Positions 37,701 through 49,299 of a stretch of 64,000 nt of DNA are shown here, one piece after another (the first letter of the stretch is position 1; each line of letters starts with the position of its first letter). Location of the stretch: contig OY720097.1 in NCBI GenBank assembly GCA_963082875.1, forward strand, positions 16,314,501 to 16,378,500, given 5' to 3'. The translations under genes and the position numbers were made by a program. Under the pieces are notes generated by a model, which ran no database searches, had not been told where the DNA came from, and was given only the letters and a program-made list of their open reading frames with translations. Origin of the DNA: Corella eumyota (Eukaryota; Chordata; Ascidiacea; Phlebobranchia; Corellidae).

Positions 37701-40500
37701 AATATGGTGGCATTTGAGTTTCTCCTATAGTGTAAGTTTAGTCTAAGACTTTGCTTCTTACAGCCTAACCTTAAACTAGTTTTTAAGAAACGACTTGTTA
37801 GGTGTAAACGATGAAGTCATCGTCGTCTAACTTGGACTCATTATTCAGGATCCAAAAACGTTTAAGTTTGTCATAACGATAAAATTAGTTCAAGTTATTA
37901 TTAGTCATGTCGTTGAACTGTATATTTATTGTTTGTTTAATAAATTTGTTAATAATACGTCACGCAGCTTATATACCCCTATATTATACTACCTTTTCTC
38001 TTGCACCTAAATTTTAAAATAACATTTTTTATTTTTCTTAAAATAATTTTTTTTCGGTGTATACATACTGTCGGTCAAATGTTGATTTTTAACTAAAATT
38101 TACGACAACATTATATGACAGGTGCTCTAGTCCAGCGTTAAAAAAGTAAACAACGTCATACCCCACAAAAGAACTATAAACCAAGCCGTAACTCGAACCC
38201 AAAATAAAATTTATTTATAAACTACTACATTTTTTAAAATATATTATTACGCTATATCGACATAAACACCAAATTTTCGTTTAAAACACTTAAAAATCAT
38301 TACTTCACTATATTATAATAGGAAACCATATAGGCACTGAGCTAGGTTAGATATTACAGGAAGGCGTACAGCTTAATGGATGTCATTAATAAAGCAATAA
38401 AGCACTTTGATCTGTCACATTTAACCGACTTCCTTCGCATTTTCCGTCAATCACGTTAAAATCTATGCGAAAATATACGTAAGCATAATATAGGTATTTT
38501 ATATTTATATTACACCAATGATTTTTAACGATATTTTTTATTTAATTAATAGTTGTATTTACTACAAATTAAGCTTGGTTTATCAAGTTATAATTTTGCT
38601 TTTTTTTTAAACCTTAACTGTGTGTTTATAACATATTATTTTAAATAATTGATTTAAAATTTTGACATTGATTTATTTTACAAAACAAATAATATTTGTT
38701 TAACTTGGTTTTGGTTTTAAACTCTTTTCGTTTATAAAAATTTTATATTTTGACATAACCATAAATTTATAGTTATGTTAATTGTTTATGTTTCGTAGTA
38801 AAAGTAGTAAATCAATCAGACAAACATTGTTTTGTTTGTAATTATACAGTAGTTAAATTATACGTTTTTATTATTCTTAAAAATAAATTTATACAATATT
38901 CCGTTAAAACTATTTTATAAAAGTCAAGAATTTAATTTTTTTACCATTAAAAATTTTTTTTTAAATTAAATTATTTAAAACAATTGGCAAATTTGGTTTA
39001 ATATACTTCAGATTAAATTAAATCACGTTCATTTTTTTATTTTTTATCCCACGATGATTATGATATAAAATGTAGTCATTCTAACGTAATTCTCTCACAT
39101 TAATTATAGATTAACAAGAATTAAATCACTTTGACATTAATAATGTACACAATACAATTGTAATTTTAATCTTTTATGTGGTTTACTTAAGTTATTTTAT
39201 TCTTTTTTATCAAGTAAATTTGTATGAGTTATGGGAGATTGTTTTGTTTAAATATCATAAATTCATGTTAGAGTTATTAAAAAAATATTCGATTTTAGTT
39301 TTATTTGCAGACTATTGAATAATTTTTTTTGCAAATCTTTGAATATTAGGGCCATAGAAATATTTACTGGGTCTCGAACTTCAGAATTATATTTAAACAC
39401 CTCTATCAATAAGATAACAACATTGCAATATATTTTGCTCCACAGCACAACCTTGCGCCTGTTTTTATTGAATGTTTTTTCCCTGGATATCAGCATTTCC
39501 ACACACTTAAAACTTTTTAATTTTTCTGTATCAAACTTTTTTCCCTTTATTTTTTTAACCTTTTAGGTGTAAATGTTCATTTGAAGAAAAAAATATATAA
39601 TATTTTTTTACAGATGTTAAAAATATTTCTTGGTAAATTTATTTGTTTAATGACGTAAAACATATACTCTTTTTTGCAAATTTGTTCATTTTAACTAGTA
39701 AACAAAACAAAATAATATGCGCTTGCTACGACGAATACAGAAAAAAGTATTTATTTATTTCTCACAAAGCAACTTTAAATAACTAAATTTTACATTGTTA
39801 ATATATGTAGGGGCATAAATTTGTTAATGAAATAACATTTTTTATCGTTTAGTTAAATGTTATCATTATAATTAACGTATAGCAATTTAGGCGACGTACT
39901 TGCGGTTAAAAACAGGCTTTTATGCACCTGTAAAAATTAAAATAATTAGGTTGGTTTCCTTTGATAATAACCAGTTGTGTTTTAACCTGTAGCCCGTATT
40001 TCCACAAATGCAAAATTATCGATCATTTAATTTACGAGGTTTTGATATGCATCGTGCAAAGTGACTTTTTGTGTTACGTATCCGACCCCTTTGTAGCTGG
40101 AAATAGATGTTTAAAATATATTGTTTTATTACCGGTTCCACGTTGGTCGTTATGCCGTTCTCCATCAATCAAAATAACATAAAAAAAGATAATTTGCATG
40201 AAGTCATCGACAAATTGGTTTTAAATTTAATTGCCGCTAATGTTATCTCGAAATAAATATTATTTTCAATTTATTTGTTTTTTTCTAAACTTGAAAATTG
40301 TAATCAATTTTAAAACAATTTTAGGTTAGTTTTTATGTAGTTTTTTTAATATCAAAGTTGTACTGACATTTATGTATATTTTAACAGTGTATTTTTAAAA
40401 CTATATATTGGATATTTGTTATGCCAAAAGTTGTAAAAACTTAAGGACAAAATTTTTTAGTGTATTGATAACCTTTTTTATCACAGATTTGTATTAACAA
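34795..40500. other. Gene-poor AT-rich region upstream of the ZNF385-like gene and the mosaic secreted-protein gene
   Basis: The two flanking genes are transcribed away from this region, so it should contain both their promoters. Only short, unconvincing ORFs are present (for example 36109-36324 and 39961-40182). A GTTC tetranucleotide run lies near 37284-37295. I see no recognisable mobile element, RNA gene or repeat array. Confidence 0.55.
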
Positions 40501-40528
40501 CCGCTTTAATATACACGTATTGAGATTA

Positions 40529-40690
40529 TGACGTCACGGGGGTGAGTGACGTAGTATTGATCGTATAACAACGTGGTGGCAATCGTCACCACCAGCGCGA
40601 TATTTTAAACACGAGGCCCTTAGGGCAACCGGGCTCCTACATTGCATTTTGATTTCTTGATTTCCGCTCACTCAACGGTTAGAACCTCAG
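40529..40690 (+). promoter_or_regulatory. Candidate promoter with CRE-type sites
   Basis: A patch less AT-rich than its flanks lies just upstream of the ATG at 40699. It has a perfect CRE palindrome TGACGTCA (40529-40536), a second TGACGT half site (40547-40552), an inverted repeat GTGGTG/CACCAC (40573-40592), and an AT-rich TATTTTAAA stretch at about 40602 that could act as a TATA-like element. The spacing suits a short 5'UTR. Promoter activity is inferred. Confidence 0.5.
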
Positions 40691-40698
40691 GATTAAAC

Positions 40699-43600
40699 AT
40701 GAATTTTCTCGTCGCCCTTTCCTGCCTCGTTGTAGCAGTTTTGATCGGTGAGTTTTTTTATTTTTTATTTTAGTAAGGTCGAACAGGATTTAAATAGTTT
40801 TTTTAAACATTTTATTACAGTGAAGTTTTTGCTTAAAATAAAATTTTATCTTTATTTGGCGGCATGTTAAGTAAGACTTTCATTGTTTGGGCACCATTAA
40901 AAAAATTTTGCAAATTTTTTTATTTGTACAAATGTGGTAAGGTTGAAATATCTTTATGGTTGTTAAACTATAGTCTTTATAGCAACAATAATTAAGAAAA
41001 CGTATTCTAATTTTTTTATTAATGTTAAACTTTTAACATTAAAATTAAATAACAGTTCAGTTATTTGATTTAATTATTTGCAATTTGGATTAGCAACAGT
41101 TTAAAACTAGTTATGGATTTCTGGGTATAGGCATATTAAAATTATATATATTTTTTAAAATAGTTACATTCTAAAATAAAATAAAATTAATCTCTAAAAT
41201 ATAAATCATAAATTATGTGACTCGAAACGTATAAGTAAGCGTTAACTTTATTTAACACCACTTCAAAGAAACCTCCGCGTTAGTTTTAACATCAAAAAAG
41301 AATTTGTAAACACGTGACCGGAGATTTAATATTTTAATAATTTGTTTGAGGGCCTAGGGGCGTACCAACCCGAGAAAATCTTGCTATTGTTAACAATCAA
41401 AATATCACGCCCAAAAATCGTGCTAAAAATGTTTTGAAAATAAATCTTTTTGTAGTTAACTTCAAAAAAGTATTGGCACCTATGCTTTTTGTGATTATTT
41501 AGCATTTTGGTTTTGAAATCTTGATTAGCAATGATTATAAAATTTTATGCAACTTTTAGGGCTTAAATATTCATTTTGGTATATAAAATCACAATTTGTA
41601 AATTTAAAGTTGGTTTCTAAATTTGAAAAATTTCTTTTTTTCAGAAAACACATCTGGACAATCCATAGATTGCATGATTGCTACAGATAAAAGGTAAAAT
41701 CAACCTTGTTTTTTTTATTATAATAAAAAAGACATTATCGTAACATTCTTTTGTCATTCCTTAGATAAAATCATTCTTAGAGTAAAAAATGTTTGGTTAG
41801 GATTAGCAAAGGTTAACGTTGCGTTCAAAATATTATTATGTTTTTATGTCTTTGGGCTATAATTGAATACACGAGAGTTATATATACACCTGTTTAAATG
41901 TTTCAAAAAAGTGGTAGAACTTTCAACAAAAGCCTAAAGCATATAAGCAAACAATAAATACTTATTTATAATTTTAATTAGAAATTTTTAACTAAATTAT
42001 TTTTCAGAGTACAATGTGGATCAGAAGGAATTTCAAACGCGGATTGTCAATTTAGTGGTTGTTGCTATGACGACACACCATCAGATGACATTCCCAATTG
42101 CTTCCTTTCTAAAGAAAACGGTAGGACTTAATCAAAATATGACTATGAATGTAATTTCGGTATTATATATATTTAAGATAGATTTTTTTAATGTCATAAA
42201 TCTACACCACAACACTATACTAGTGGTTAACCAATAAATAAATATAAATAAAATTGCAAATATTCTGGTAGCTTTCCTTTAACCAAGTGTTAAAAATGAT
42301 CAAAAAATAAATATTTAGCACCAAAATACTCGAACTGGAGATCGTGGGGTTCGTGTTCGGTGACTTGTGGGTCCGGACAACAAACAAGGAGAAGAAGATG
42401 TCAATATGAAGACAACAGACTTGCTCCAAGTGAGTTATGTACAGGAGATGTAAGTGAGATGAAAAATTGTGGAACATCATGCAATGGAACAGGTAGGATT
42501 ATTTTTATTTGTATAGATTGGGTTTTATTGTACCATGTTATAAACTTGCTTAAAATCTGTATTTATATAGAATTGCCATATATTTATAATTAGTTTGACA
42601 ATTACGAGTTATTTGTTTTTAGAGTTTAAATAATATTTTTTCTGAATATACCTTCAAATTGTCTTTTTGTTTATTTTAAACTCTATTTAATATTTTATAA
42701 TATATTTAGCAACATGTCCCGAGCAGTTCCCCGACGTTTGCAAAACCAGAATCGACGAATGTGATTCAAACGATATAGTTCGAAGACTTTGCCCAAATAC
42801 TTGCAATATTTGTGGGGAATTAGGTAAAGCATTACTTTTAAAACATTTAATATAAAACACTATGTTAAAATTTATAAAATGCATATTTGTATTTTTTTAT
42901 CATCTTAAATTGGAAAGTTGCATACCATGTAGTAAATATCTTTATTTTTTTTAACTACTATAAGCACTTTTCAACCCATAACTTTTTTAGGCACATCTTC
43001 CCCGACACCTTCACCAGCAGCAGCTTCAACTGAAGCAAGTGGTCCCACCACACCAGCAGCAGAATGTAACGATTTATTGGGAACATGCCCTAATCTTGAA
43101 CGATTTTGTGGCACAGTACAAACACTTAACCGCTTTTGTGGAAAAACTTGCGGTCAGTGCGGAGCCGGCGCAGCAACCACAACCCAGATTATATCCGCTT
43201 CATCTTTGGCTGGCGCGGTGTTACCCTCTTCTGTCGATCCAACAGTTGTTACCACTATGAAACCAACAACTAAATATTCAATAGGTAAATATTTGGAAAA
43301 ATTTATCCTGAGATAATTTGGAAAAATATATTACTTGTTGAGTTGAAAAAATATATCTTGAAAAAATTTGAAAAGTATATTACATTAGTATATATTTATC
43401 TAAACGTTGGTGCATTTTGTTTAAGATGTATGCATTGACGAGTTTGACACATGTGACAGATTGGTTGACATTTGTGACATTCCTGAGTTTGTTGAAGACT
43501 TAACTTCCTATTGCAGAAAAACTTGCAACTTGTGTAATGGTGGCAATTTGAAATCAATAACCATATCAGGTAAGGATAACCACCACTCACCTTAAATTAA

Positions 43601-46600
43601 TTTTAAAACCTGTTTTAAAAATTAAGCTACTTACCTATATGACCTGTCGATAGCGATAAGTCTACTGATTTTTATTTAATTTAAATTATAACTCTTTTGC
43701 CCTGTAAATAGAATTACATAATTTTGCGTTGAACGTGATAAATATTTATATAAGTTTGATTAAAATTTAAAATGATAAGCAGTAAAATCAGCTTGATCGG
43801 CTAACATTTCCAGAAGCGGCTTATTTACACTAATCCGTTTCTTAAATTTAATTCTATTTAATTTTAAATCTTTTTGACTTTTAGTCAAAAGTGTTTTAAT
43901 TTAAATTTGACGAAAACCTATTGAACAACTAACAAGTGTTAAGGTTAGCTTTAAACAAAAATTTTATTTACGAAATTCTCCTCACAGTTGTTCTTGGCGA
44001 TGATCCCCTGTGTCAGGACGATAACCAGGTTCCATGTTCTCAAATGATCTCAGCTTGTACAACGTCATCAAGAATTGCTGATGCGTGTCCACGAACCTGT
44101 GGTACTTGCCAGTTAGCTCCAACTAACTTTGATCGGGGTAGGTATTAACTTAGGATCTGTTTAAAATTATGGCATTTATTTTTTTCTGATTAGCATGGGG
44201 ATTATATGGCAACATTGCATTGCAATCTTTTCAAATTATTACCTATTTTTAAGCTTTCAAGACAACCCAATTCCCAACACCAGCCGGTACCGTTTCAACT
44301 CGTCCATTTACTAGAAGAACCTTATCGGGATTTCCAGCATCATTGCCTCAAAGTTTTACCCCGTTTACTATTCCTAGAAGAGCAGCAGCGTCTGTTACCG
44401 AGACAACTCAACCTACAACAACTACAACAACCACCACAACTGAACGTCCTACCACAACGACGACAACAACACCAACGACTGAAAGTTCCACAACAACAAC
44501 AAGAGTTGTAACACAACCACCAACACCGCGTACGACGACAACACCACCTCCAACAACAACTAATGAAGGTGAGTTAGGTTAAAATGTTTTCAATAAATAA
44601 AAACAATTTTTTTTTGAAGTTTTCTTGAATAAATTCGCAGTGGATAAATATATACACAATAAATTATGTTGCACTTTTCAATAATTTATAGCAAGTTTAA
44701 ATTGTTTTAAACCCTTTGTTGTTTTGATTTTAGAATGTCAAGACACTCTTGGCTACTGCAAGGATATAGCACAACTGTGTAACAACATACATTACGCTAC
44801 AACTATGGCTCGTTGTAAAAAAACTTGTAAAACGTGCCCAAGCAGGTAGCTTAGATTTTAAATTTGCTGACATGTTTTTATCAACTGCTATAAAATTAAT
44901 TTAGTCGTTTTTAAAAATACTTTGAAACAAAAGTAAAACTTCTTTATTGTTATTTATTTTAAATTTATATGCTATTTAACGTACTGTAATACGAGATGTT
45001 ATATTGTATTTAACAATAACCATGGAATTATAGCACATCAAATACTGAAATTTCGGCAGTAAACATCACAGGAGAAGGTAAAACTTCAACTTAAAAGCAC
45101 ACTTTAACCAGCATCAAAACTTAACTTTTGTTAGCACTTAAAATTCGAACTTATTTTTTTAATGCACAAATAACTGACTTGCCTTCTTTTTTAATTGCAT
45201 GTAACGCTTTAACTGTACACTGTCGCATGCCAACTAATTATTTATTTTATGCAACCATTTTCATTTCGTACATCACGCATCTGTTTAACAATAATATCTT
45301 TTTAACAGTTATTTAGCATGCAACTTGCTTGTATTAGATTTATTTTTTGTTGTTACTTTTACCTTTGCATACTTTTCAATAAAATTTTAAACTTTGCACG
45401 GTTGTTACCACTTAGCATTAATACAACATTTTTAATTACTGCAGATTATATTAATTATTTTGGTATGGTAACTAACTGATGGTTTAAATAAAGTCAATTA
45501 ATATGCTTGGACAGTGCAAAACAGTGATATATATATAGGCATACATTTAAAAAAAATTAGGAACTCTTTTTTTGATTTTATCAAATAATAAAGTATGTGT
45601 GTTATCAAATAAAGGTAATCAAATTTTTTTTTACTGAAGCCGAAACTTTTAAGTTATTTTGCTTCCATGACCCTGTAATAAATTTAGACCACTTTTCATA
45701 TTGATACTACCGTGAATATTTGCGACAAAATTTTTTTTTTAAACACAAAAATATTGATTTAAATTTTAGCATGCAAAGACACACTTCCTTATTGCGCTGA
45801 GATTTCTTACTTGTGCAATCAACCTGGACGTGAGCAAGTAACAGGGCTTTGTTTACGCACATGTGGACGTTGTGCTTTACAATCAGTAACAGAGCCCGTC
45901 ATACCCATTGTTCGCATAACTACCCAGTCAACCTCCGAACCACCAACTTTGTCTACAACACTACAATCTACAACCACACCAGAGTTGACAACAACTCAGT
46001 CAACAACCACAACAACACAGACAACAAGTTCTTCGAGTACAACTACAACAGCACCGACAGAACTAACGACCGAAATGTCAGCTGTAACCGAAATAATGAC
46101 GTTAGTATGATTACATGGCACGAATTATTAGAAACCGATTTTACAAATTAGTTTGCGCAATTACTAACTAAATATTTTTTCACAGAATGACAACCGAAGA
46201 AGCAACTTATGTGGCGGATAAAACAGGTATAGTAGTTCTACTTTAAAATAATATACATCAAAGAACGATATGATACAAAAAATTGTAATTATTTATTTGT
46301 GTTTTGTTCAAAAGAATGCTATGATAAAAATCCAAGATGTCCAGAAGTAGTTTCCTTTTGTGATAATGTTAATTACACAGCTGTACTGAAAGTGACATGC
46401 GCCCTTTCTTGCAAACAATGCGTGTAAGTAATTGCAGCAAAAAATGTCTTTCTTTATCGATAAACGATTTATATTGCTTTTAAATTATAACAGTGTTGCC
46501 AGACGATCTTTTGTGTTGACAAGAGAAGTTTTACCGGCTTCATCAACATCTACAACTGAATCAACAACAGAATTGTCATCTACATCACCAGTAACTGAAG

Positions 46601-48129
46601 TTGTATCCGAAACACAACCAACAATTGAAACACGAACGTCAACTTTAACAACCACGACAGAAATGACAACTGAAACACAGCCAACAACAACCACACAGCA
46701 ACCCACAACAACAACACAAACCCAGACACCAACAGAAACACAACCAACGACTACAACATCGACAGAGTCATCTACAGAAACTCAATCAACGACAACAACA
46801 GAAATATTTACACAAACACAACCTACAACTACAACAACTGAACCAAATGCAGAAACACAACCAACATCCGAAGAAACCTTATCTACATCTACAGAAATAT
46901 TGACGGAAACACCATCTGCAACGTCAACAATCGAACTTACCACAACAACACAACCAACATCTACGACAACAACAACGGAAATGCCCATGGAAACGCAGTC
47001 ATCAACAGAATTAACATCTATTTCTCAAATACAACCCAATACAACGGAAACCAATGACACAGGTATTAAGGCAGTTTGCATAAAACATGGGCTACCGCAG
47101 TTGTCCCGTATATTCTAAATGTTAAAACTAAAATAGATTTAAATAGAGTTAAATTTAAACTAAATCTAAACTTTTTATAAAGCATGTTCGGACAGGGCTG
47201 ATGCTTGTACAAGATGGGGAGCGATTGGACTTTGTAATGTATTGGACTCTGTAAAAAGGGTGTGTCCAGTTACTTGTGATACATGTGGACAAACGATACT
47301 AGAAAGAACTGTTCCAATCACCACGACTAGACAAACAACAACGACAACAACAGAAGCAACTACTGCTGGGTCAACAACACCTGAAGGTAAATTAATAAAA
47401 CAATTAAGTTCTGGTTTTATCGCTATAAGGGAGACATTGAGTTTTAGTTTACTAGGCTTTGGTAAATGGGAATTTAAAACATTTAAAATTTATATTTTTT
47501 GATTGTCGGTAGTAAATACTTATTAATATACTTTCAGTTTGTGAGGATAGTTTTTCTTCTTGTACACGGTGGAGGGGAAATAGAGTATGTAATATTCGAA
47601 ATGTTAGAAATACTTGCCCAGTGTCATGTGGTGTATGTGGCTCATCATCAGTATCCGGTAAGCAAAATATTATAGTAATGCGAAAAACAGGTGACCAGAA
47701 CTCTTACTACATTTTTACTGACATCTTAGATAAATTTATATAATAAATCCGTCAAAATATATTTAAAATAATCAGTTTTGTACTTAAAATTTGTTTAAGT
47801 AATTGCTGTTATAAATCCCCAACCACGGACTACAGTATTACCAGCATCAACTACAACAACAACAACCACCGAATCGATCCAACCTTCTGCTCTTCCAATA
47901 AGTTTAGGTAACTTCATGTTTAAATATAAGCAGAAATTGTTATAAGACTAATTATGTCCAGTTTAAAACCCTTAAATACTTTTCTTTAGAACCGTTGATA
48001 TGCCAGAACGAATTTGCAAATTGCGATACTAGAAAAGACTTATGTGAAGTTGAGTTATTTAAATCATCGATGGCTAGATCTTGTAAAGTTACTTGTGGCA
48101 TATGCCAAGAAGGGGATGTTATTAATTAG
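40699..48129 (+). CDS. Secreted mosaic protein: trefoil + TSP1 + ten ShKT modules with mucin-like linkers (1059 aa)
   Basis: Exons: 40699-40747, 41645-41693, 42008-42120, 42319-42492, 42710-42823, 42991-43284, 43426-43569, 43988-44137, 44254-44568, 44734-44845, 45034-45077, 45770-46100, 46186-46226, 46315-46423, 46494-47062, 47183-47386, 47538-47657, 47800-47907, 47990-48129; 3180 nt, all phases agree. Residues 1 to about 22 are a hydrophobic signal peptide. Residues 26-64 form a trefoil domain: six Cys spaced 9, 9, 4, 0 and 11 residues apart, with GCCYD. Residues 71-128 are a TSP1 repeat (WRSWGSCSVTCGSG, six Cys). Ten ShKT-like modules follow, each with six Cys ending in CxxTCxxC or a close variant; exons 16 and 17 have the fullest pattern with W and G before the third Cys. 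Thr/Ser/Pro-rich linkers at about 363-467, 557-643, 680-869, 908-937 and 978-1013 look heavily O-glycosylated. No membrane segment or catalytic domain is present. A mucus, gut or tunic matrix role is inferred. Confidence 0.87.
42008..42120 (+). other. Trefoil (P-type) domain exon of the mosaic gene
   Basis: This exon and the end of the previous one encode the trefoil: C26, C36, C46, C51, C52 and C64, with R33 two residues before C36-G37, I41, GCCYDD and a final CF. That is the standard P-domain spacing. Trefoil domains in animals are typical of mucus-associated secreted proteins. Confidence 0.9.
42319..42492 (+). other. Thrombospondin type 1 repeat exon of the mosaic gene
   Basis: One phase 1-1 exon encodes a whole TSP1 domain: tryptophans spaced as WxxW, CSVTCGSG, a run of arginines before the third Cys, and six Cys in all. 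The tryptophan and CSVTCG motifs are usual targets for C-mannosylation and O-fucosylation in this family. Confidence 0.92.
46494..47062 (+). repeat. Coding Thr-rich minisatellite (largest mucin-like linker)
   Basis: This exon encodes about 190 residues dominated by Thr with Ser, Pro, Gln and Glu. Imperfect repeats of the type ETQPTTTT and TTTTEMTTETQ recur. At DNA level it is built of ACA/ACT/ACC triplets, so copy number is likely to vary between alleles. The opposite strand is also open because of this composition; those frames are artefacts. Confidence 0.85.
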
Positions 48130-48256
48130 ACAATGACTTTTTAGTTTGTCTTTCCTCGTCCAAAATCATTTAAATGTTATGTTGTGTACAAAGGCAAAAA
48201 TGCCAGAGTTTCATCTTTTTAAATTTTTCTTTGTTCTTATTTTTTTGCATTACTCG

Positions 48257-48262
48257 AATAAA
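48257..48262 (+). terminator. Poly(A) signal of the mosaic secreted-protein gene
   Basis: AATAAA 128 nt after the TAG stop, followed by a TG-rich stretch (TCGTGTATTAACAATGTGTTG) as expected downstream of a cleavage site. Confidence 0.65.
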
Positions 48263-49299
48263 TTCAGTCGTGTATTAACAATGTGTTGTTGATTATAATC
48301 TGATTTTAATTGTAATTTTTATAATTATGATGGAAAGCGTTTAACCTATAAAAACTAAACTCTTACTTATTTCTTTTAAAGAGAAGAAATTTGCTGCGCG
48401 CAGGGAAATAAATTCTTTTATTTTTCGTTTTTGTTCCTAAGACTAATCTTTTAAAACAAAACGGCGTCTACACATGTGTAAGTATTTGATAACAACCGTC
48501 TTGATCAGCTAATTTTGTTTTACATCTTTTGTAGAAAGACTTCACAATAATATCGGTTGTTTGCAATGGCGTTTTTAAAATATGTATGTACTTTTCAAAA
48601 GATATTGTTAAAAAATTTGTTAGTGAAAATAACCAACGCAAGACAATTAAACGATCCATATTTGGGAGATGGGATTCCGTTTAACAACTAAAGTACCAAC
48701 GTCAATTGTTAGTTGGAGACTTTATGCATCAAAAAACATGTAAAAGTAAGTTTTATGTTAAAGCCTCTTTTTTATATTTCATCAACATAAAAACTGTATG
48801 CCTACATGAACGTTTTTTGCAAACAAACTTGTATACAATAACGTCTAAAGCTTTTTTTCAATTGGTATTTCGTCTGTAAACGCCCAAGGCGTAACAATAA
48901 TACTGGGCATAGGCCAAGTATGTTACCGCTAACTTATATTTGTGGGCGAATATAGGTTTTAGTTTGCCGCATGTTGGTTTATTGAAAAAGTGCTTAATTT
49001 ATAGCCAACATTTTTTTTTAATTATTACGTAAGATGTTAACTAAATAACATTTTTGGAAGGGTGTTATAGCTGTCGTGTTAGGTTAATACGAGTTATTTC
49101 ATTCTTAGATGTAAACTGGTGAAATGTTGATTAATAAAGGCAATGCAAAACAGTTATGTTTTTATTTTTAACTTAACATTAGGAAAATATTTATTCCATT
49201 ATCACTAAAAGAAAAAGTTTAATGTTTTCTGTTTGATTCCTTAATCTTTGTTAGAGATTTAATTTTCTATTTGTGGTTACCCATTTTTCAAATATCATC
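48263..49299 (+). other. Intergenic region before the acyl-CoA synthetase gene
   Basis: About 1 kb of AT-rich DNA between two genes in the same orientation. It must contain the promoter and 5'UTR of the downstream gene. I see no convincing TATA box, repeat or additional ORF. Confidence 0.5.

Noticed and set aside
46485-46988. Val-rich open frames on the minus strand
   Set aside because: They are the mirror of ACA/ACT/ACC Thr codons in the mucin-like exon (reading as GTN Val codons).
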